From NCBI GenBank assembly GCA_958496175.1, contig OY292274.1:56740630-56804629 (forward strand): a stretch of DNA of 64,000 bases. Direction: 5' to 3'. The notes below the pieces were generated by a model that was given only the letters and a program-made list of their open reading frames with translations, was not told the origin of the DNA and made no database searches. A program made the translations under genes and the position numbers. Below, piece after piece: positions 58,944 through 64,000 of the stretch (its first letter is position 1; each line of letters starts with the position of its first letter). This stretch comes from Sisyra terminalis (taxonomy: Eukaryota > Arthropoda > Insecta > Neuroptera > Sisyridae).

Positions 58944-60716
58944 ATTTTAATTAAAAGAGACATGAGCAAAATATTCCAAGAAAATGTAGTTTACTTTTGA
59001 AGCTTTACAAAAGTTGAAGATAACTTAATATTTTTCAACTTGAAATTAGTAGTCCATTTACAAAAGTAGTCCATTCTATAAAGACTACTTATCTTACCAA
59101 TATTTAGATATGTCATTTATTTAGTTTTAAGAATAGTTCATATTCTCGTACAGTATCATCGATGTTTGAGAAAAAGGACATAAATTAACGTTTTTACTAA
59201 AATAAGTTGTTAAAATAAGTGATTAATTACTTAAAATAAGTGATTTATAGGTGGCACTAACATAAGGTCCCGAATTCGAAAATTTTGCGGTGATTAAGAT
59301 TCCGATGAGCTGAATAAATTCAAACAAAAAATCAATCGATATTCAAAAAATATATCAACAACCAATACCCATTACAATGCCCTTCACGGTATAGTATTAG
59401 GTCGGAAACCATGAATCGGACATTACAAGATATTATTACAGATTTCGAATTCTTCAATAATTTTAAAAATGATGATTTTTTTAAAAAAGGCATATATGAC
59501 TTGCCTAATTGTTGGCACAAAATCGTAGATGCCAATAAAAATTATTTCGATTAAATATAATAAACTATGAAAAAAAAATGGCTTTTTGTTTTTTATCCTT
59601 ATTCAACGCCCGTTTTATAGTTTCCGACCTATACTTGGGACATAAAAAACGATAAGAATTTGGTTGAAAAGTTGCAAAAATATTTTCTTTTTTTGGGGAT
59701 GAGAACTTATAAAGAAATAAAATTATCTGTCGATTTAACCAGTTCGAGATCCACAAACAAAATTAATATCCAAACGAAAATTTAAAAAAATTTAAGTCAA
59801 TTGGACCAAGGGATTATTCAGAATATTTGTCATATGGTTTACAAACAATACATATTCAGAAAAACGTGTTTAAAGTCTTTTTTACTGAATATGAACAAAT
59901 AGAGCCTTAATGTTTCCATTTCTTCATATATCGATGTGATATTTGAATCTGTCGCTATTGACTCAATTTGAATGGTAAAGATAACAAAAAACAAAAAAAA
60001 AAGATGTAACTTTTTAACCCCTTTAACATACGAAGATTAAAATGATAACTCAAACCATTTTCCCCAAAGATCGATGCTATAGTCTACATATATATAGGCA
60101 TTCACCTCGACATTTACAAGTTAAATTATCTAGTAGAATATACTTCGATTTTTCATGAAATTAAAACTGTATGCTTTAGTCCTCCTTTCGCTATAAACAA
60201 GTCTTAAAAATAACAGTCTGTTGCTCCTGAAATTAATTTATACCATTTTAAATAAATACTTCATTTGAACAATAAAAAATAATATTAATTAATATTTTAC
60301 TTTAATTTTAAATACAAAAAATTATACTCATAGACGGACTATATGCTTAGTATAAAACCTGAAGTAAGAATTATTTTATTTTGGGTCCATATTTTTGATC
60401 GGGTATAACTTTCTTGTACAAATTTTATTTATTACGTTTATTACAAACTAGCGTGACCAAAAATTATATTTACTAAAAATAAATTTTCACCATCAAGTTA
60501 GGTAAACATCTTCTTAATTATGGCGAGCTGAATTGTTTAATATTTAATTGAAAGCCCGTTTACTGATATTTAAGTTCCCATTCTCTATAGTATAATGTCA
60601 ATGTAGGACAATACCGTTTTCTGTATTTGTGGATGATGATTCTATATGTGAATATTTTTTCTAAGGGCTATTTTTCTGTTGTGACTACTTCTTTAGCTAC
60701 TTTTTTCTTCAGCAAC
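58944..60716. other. No gene recognised
   Basis: AT-rich DNA. A TAAAATAAGTGATTNAT word is reiterated at about 59210-59245. The frames at 59332 and 59565 (minus) have no recognisable domains. Confidence 0.45.
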
Positions 60717-61523
60717 GTCTACATTAGGGTGATTTTTTTTTTACTTTTTTTGGTCCCATCGTGAAATTTTGTTGGAAATACCAAAAACAAAATTCCCTGA
60801 AAGTTTGAGCCCTTAATATTAATTTTAAGTCTTCGACCAAGACGTGTAAAGATTTCCCATTGAAAATACACGGAAACTTTGATTTTTTATTTTTAAATTT
60901 CTATATCTCAGCGGCATTTCATGGGATCGCTTTTACCGAAGATGGTTTTTTCTCAGAATTAAACGCTCTACAAAAGTGCCCATTGCGACAAACTCGTAAC
61001 TCACACCGGTGAGGTAGTACGAGCCACTGAACCTGATTTTTCCAAAAAATTCAAGGCTAAATATCTCATTTAATATTGATCTTCGCGATTTGGTCTACAG
61101 GAACTTTTTTGTAGGAAATCAAATTCCCTACAAGTTTTTCATTTATAATTTTTCTGTAGCTCTTGTTATTTACGAGATAAATGCAAAAAAAACGCGAATT
61201 TTATGGAAAAATCAGCCCGTACTACCTCACCGGTGTGAGTTACGACTTTGTCGCAATGGGCACTTTTGTAGAGCGTTTAATTCTGAGAAAAACCCATCCT
61301 CGGTAAAAGCGATCCCATGAAATGCCGCTGAGATATAGAAATTTAAAAATAAAAAATCAAAGTTTCCGTGTATTTTCAATGGGAAATCTTTACACGTCTT
61401 GGTCGAGGACTTAAAATTAATATTAAGGGCTCAAACTTTCAGGGAATTTTTTTTTTGGTATTTTCAACAAAATTTCACGATGGGACCAAAAAAAGTAAAA
61501 GAAAAAATCACCCTAGTCTACAT
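60717..61523. mobile_element. hAT-like foldback element with 8-bp target-site duplication
   Basis: The element is 60725-61515 (791 bp), flanked by identical GTCTACAT at 60717-60724 and 61516-61523. Ends are TAGGGTGATTTTTT and the complement, fitting the YARNG rule for hAT termini. Inverted arms of about 296 bp (60725-61020 and 61218-61515) are nearly identical: GGTCCCATCGTGAAATTTTG, AGTCTTCGACCAAGACGTGT, ATCTCAGCGGCATTTCATGG and CACACCGGTGAGGTAGTACG all recur inverted. The spacer is about 197 bp. The two 65-76-codon frames inside come from the arms, and no transposase is encoded. High arm identity suggests a recent insertion or gene conversion between arms. Confidence 0.9.
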
Positions 61524-61984
61524 ATTTTCAATGGGTTTCAAACCAAGGCTATTATCTTAAAGTAAGGTAATAGGGATAATAAGGAAGGTTTTACCCTTAT
61601 CCAGAAAATATATTTCTTAAAAATCAATAGTTAAATTTAATTTAGTAGAATATATACAATGTAGATTTTGTAAAAAATCTTAAGTGCGTCTAATAATATG
61701 GCCAGGGACTGAATAATGTATATACTCTTTTTACTTAGATATATTGCTTCAATAGATGTGATTGACTTGTTCAAATTATTCATAGAAACTAAACTACTAA
61801 TAATTAAATCTTTATATGAAAGTATTAACATCGTTAACATGGTAGCATTTTATTTTAATTACTAAAGACAAGTTCGAAATTAAAATGTGAATGATACATT
61901 TTGTTGAAGCAAGTATCACTAAAAATGTTAATGAATATTTTAATAAATTAACGTAGGCATAACTATCGAAACCAAACACGATGC
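61524..61984. other. No gene recognised
   Basis: AT-rich DNA between the foldback element and the GC-elevated island. Confidence 0.45.
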
Positions 61985-62015
61985 ATTATTTGACTCGCGG
62001 TGAAGAAGCAAACAG

Positions 62016-62210
62016 ATGATGGCGGGCATTTTGATTAAATACTCGACGACTCTTGGTATTAAACGTGAATGCATACGGGGGTTGGGGTTGGGATCGTTTT
62101 GGTTCATTCGCACGCGGTACACAAAACACACATTGCCGGCTGGAATGCGCGGTATTTTTGATATGCTGACTTGTTCAATTTGTCACCCGACTTGCGGGTT
62201 TTATATGTGA
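62016..62210 (+). CDS. Possible small ORF, 64 residues
   Basis: Starts MMAGILIKYSTTLGIKRECI and ends with a cysteine-bearing LTCSICHPTCGFYM before TGA. The composition is protein-like compared with other frames in the window, although the opposite strand is also open (61940-62131). No family recognised; no signal peptide. CxxC..xC spacing is suggestive but insufficient for a zinc finger. Confidence 0.18.
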   Translation: MMAGILIKYSTTLGIKRECIRGLGLGSFWFIRTRYTKHTLPAGMRGIFDMLTCSICHPTCGFYM

Positions 62211-62252
62211 TCGCTGGAATGTTATCTGTAAACGGGAATTATAGACAACCGA

Positions 62253-62411
62253 ATGGAGCCTCCTGTTAGAACAGTGGAGAATGGGAACGGAGGTGAATTG
62301 TGCTATAGATACACACTGAAAAGGGTGATATGCTGGAAATGGAAATACGAATACTCACAGCCGTATAAACCAGTGGATTCGGTTATTGTAATTTACAGAG
62401 GGATAGAATAG
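62253..62411 (+). CDS. Possible small ORF, 52 residues
   Basis: In the same frame as the ORF ending at 62210, with stops between. ATG at 62253 reads MEPPVRTVENGNGGELCYRY, then LKRVICWKWKYEYSQPYKPV, and ends VIYRGIE before TAG. An in-frame TAA lies 27 bases upstream. Rich in Tyr, Trp, Lys and Val with balanced codons, unlike AT noise. No family recognised; could be an exon joined by splicing to sequence outside the window. Confidence 0.2.
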   Translation: MEPPVRTVENGNGGELCYRYTLKRVICWKWKYEYSQPYKPVDSVIVIYRGIE

Positions 62412-62480
62412 GATATACGAACAGGATAAAAACCTACGAGTACGTACTGCACTCCATCACCACCCTTCGATTCGAATGGG

Positions 62481-64000
62481 GAGAGTTATCATTACAGACA
62501 TTTATTTGTTGTATTATTTGATTGTTTTGATTTTATTTTTGTTGTGATGTTTTATTATAAAATATTTGAACACAATAAATTTATAATAAATAGGTTCGAT
62601 CATTAAATGCTTCACAAAAAGAGCAGCCAATTTCCTTGGGCATTCTCTCAAAAAATATTATTTAGGAAATATCGCTTTAACTGTACTCTTCATTTTATTA
62701 AATTTTTGAACTTAACTAAAAATTTTAAAGGGGTAAATATAATTTGAATTTAGAACCCAATGGTTTGACGTTAAAAATTATAATAGTAAGCTATATTTTG
62801 GGATTACTGTAGGCTTCATTAGATTATACCAACTGTAGTAAAACAGGGTCAATTTTCATATGTGGTTTCTTGTCAATGATGGTAAAGTATCAAGAAAAAT
62901 GTTCAATACAATGCAATATATCAATAACTATATGGCCTTTTTTAATATTTTTTAATAATTTTTCGTCAATTTCATTTTACAACAAAACTATATTAAAAAA
63001 CTAGAAAAAAGTGGCACTCAGAATCTTAATATTAAGTTAATCATATTAAAATGATATCTGTTAATGTCTTACTCTTTGCCAGACCTTTTTAAGAAGACAA
63101 TTTCGATGAAATTTAATATCAAAATACATTAAATCTGAAATAAGAATATAGGTAACTGCTTAAATTTTATCCTACAAAAATTGTATATGTTAAGATTTTT
63201 GCTTTTAATTCGAAAATCTAAAAAACAGTAGGGCTTGTAAGCTTGTACTTTATACTATATCTTAACCGGATAAACTTTAAAGAACACCTGTTTTAATATG
63301 TCTTAATACTTCAATCATATAGAGATCTATTAAGAAATTTAAGATCGTTTTTCTGCAATAAAGATATTACGAACATTATCTTTAAATTTTGGTAGGTTAA
63401 AAAATATTTTTGTTTATTATTAAAGTAATTTAAAGTCGATTCAACTTCCCAGGTTATTAGCGACTATAGAGCATGATGTAAAGCTATACCTACTACATTA
63501 TATAGTACATATACATTCGACGTTGTAAATCTATAGTTAATAATTTCAGTAATTCTTATGTTAATAATAATGTTCAATACATCAATAGTAATAGAAATAA
63601 CAATGTCAGTAACAATAGTAATAAAAAAAGATTTGAAAAGTATCTTTTTCAATGAATTTTAGAAGAAATACCTAGATTTTTATCAAAGAAAATTCAGTCT
63701 TTTACCAATTTTTGTTCAAAAATTAAAAGATTATTCGTTGATTTGGCCAAGCATACCAATATTTCTTGGTAGCAATTTAAATGCAGACTTTCGTAGGTTA
63801 CATAAATTTGAATCCAAGGAAAGTGTACTTGGATTAAAAGTAGGTATTCTCTTACTGCATCAACCTGCTTGAAATACCCGAAAACAATTCGTATTTTAGT
63901 ACCTATCGTTCATTATTAAGTATACAAATTTAGTATTTAGTAAATTGATGATTAGTAGCTACCCGTATATTCAGGCTAGTAAATACTCGTCATCTGGTTA
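62481..64000. other. No gene recognised
   Basis: AT-rich DNA to the window end; AATAGTAATA-like low complexity at 63540-63625. No repeat ends or RNA genes were recognised. Confidence 0.45.

Larger units (their letters stand above)
61985..62480. other. GC-elevated island with same-frame small ORFs
   Basis: About 0.5 kb less AT-rich than the surroundings, CpG-containing (GACTCGCGGTGAAG, CGCACGCGGTACAC), non-repetitive. Two successive ORFs in the same plus-strand frame are listed separately. It may be an exon region, a promoter or an enhancer. Confidence 0.3.

Noticed and set aside
61090..61565. Two plus-strand frames of 76 and 65 codons
   Set aside because: They lie in the inverted arms of the hAT-like foldback element and are by-products of it.
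1..64000. CRISPR arrays, bacterial operons or prophage
   Set aside because: No regularly spaced repeats with unique spacers and no prokaryotic gene organisation; the repeats present are eukaryotic transposons.

Overview
The window looks like intergenic or intronic DNA from an arthropod nuclear genome, most likely an insect. It is strongly A+T-rich and has no long open reading frame on either strand. It is littered with short remnants of insect-type transposable elements: hAT, PIF/Harbinger and other hairpin MITEs, RTE-like non-LTR retrotransposon tails, a solo LTR and tRNA-derived SINEs. No bacterial operon, Shine-Dalgarno or phage signal is seen. The species cannot be named from sequence alone. 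I recognise no complete protein-coding gene.

Layout: 1-9 kb is plain AT-rich DNA with a non-LTR retrotransposon tail at 4.1 kb. 9.1-13.1 kb is a cluster of DNA-transposon relics: a foldback element between two copies of a direct repeat, a hAT MITE with a perfect 8-bp target duplication, and a 0.9-kb element built around a reiterated GTTACTTTYG motif. 14.6-16.6 kb holds a reverse-transcriptase relic and two copies of a palindromic repeat family. At 17.1 kb there is one good splice acceptor followed by an exon-like reading frame. 18.1-19.3 kb carries tRNA-related sequences, and 20.9-22.7 kb a hairpin MITE and a 351-bp tandem duplication. 26.3-26.9 kb has the best copy of the palindromic family. 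26.9-34 kb is a quiet AT-rich desert with one hairpin MITE. 34.3-37.1 kb has two more reverse-transcriptase relics and a solo LTR (35,780-36,234) with promoter architecture and heat-shock-element-like motifs. 39.3-40.5 kb is a nest of transposon remnants, and 43.0-43.5 kb another palindromic copy. 47.2-48.2 kb is a GC-elevated island with promoter-like sites and small ORFs, followed by a Harbinger nuclease relic. 53.7, 57.5 and 62.0 kb are further GC-elevated islands. 60.7-61.5 kb is a near-intact hAT-like foldback element with 8-bp target duplications.

The most interesting structure is the dispersed palindromic family (15.2, 16.2, 26.3, 39.5-40.5 and 43.0 kb). Its arms carry a motif resembling the hammerhead-ribozyme core of Penelope-like elements: CTGATGA, a helix II hairpin, GAAA, and an ACGTAT/ATACGT helix followed by C. 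A second, shorter motif of the same kind lies on the minus strand at 55.9 kb. Genes do not work together here in any visible way. The non-repeat islands (17.1, 38.8, 47.2, 53.7, 57.5 and 62.0 kb) are the places to look for exons, promoters or enhancers.
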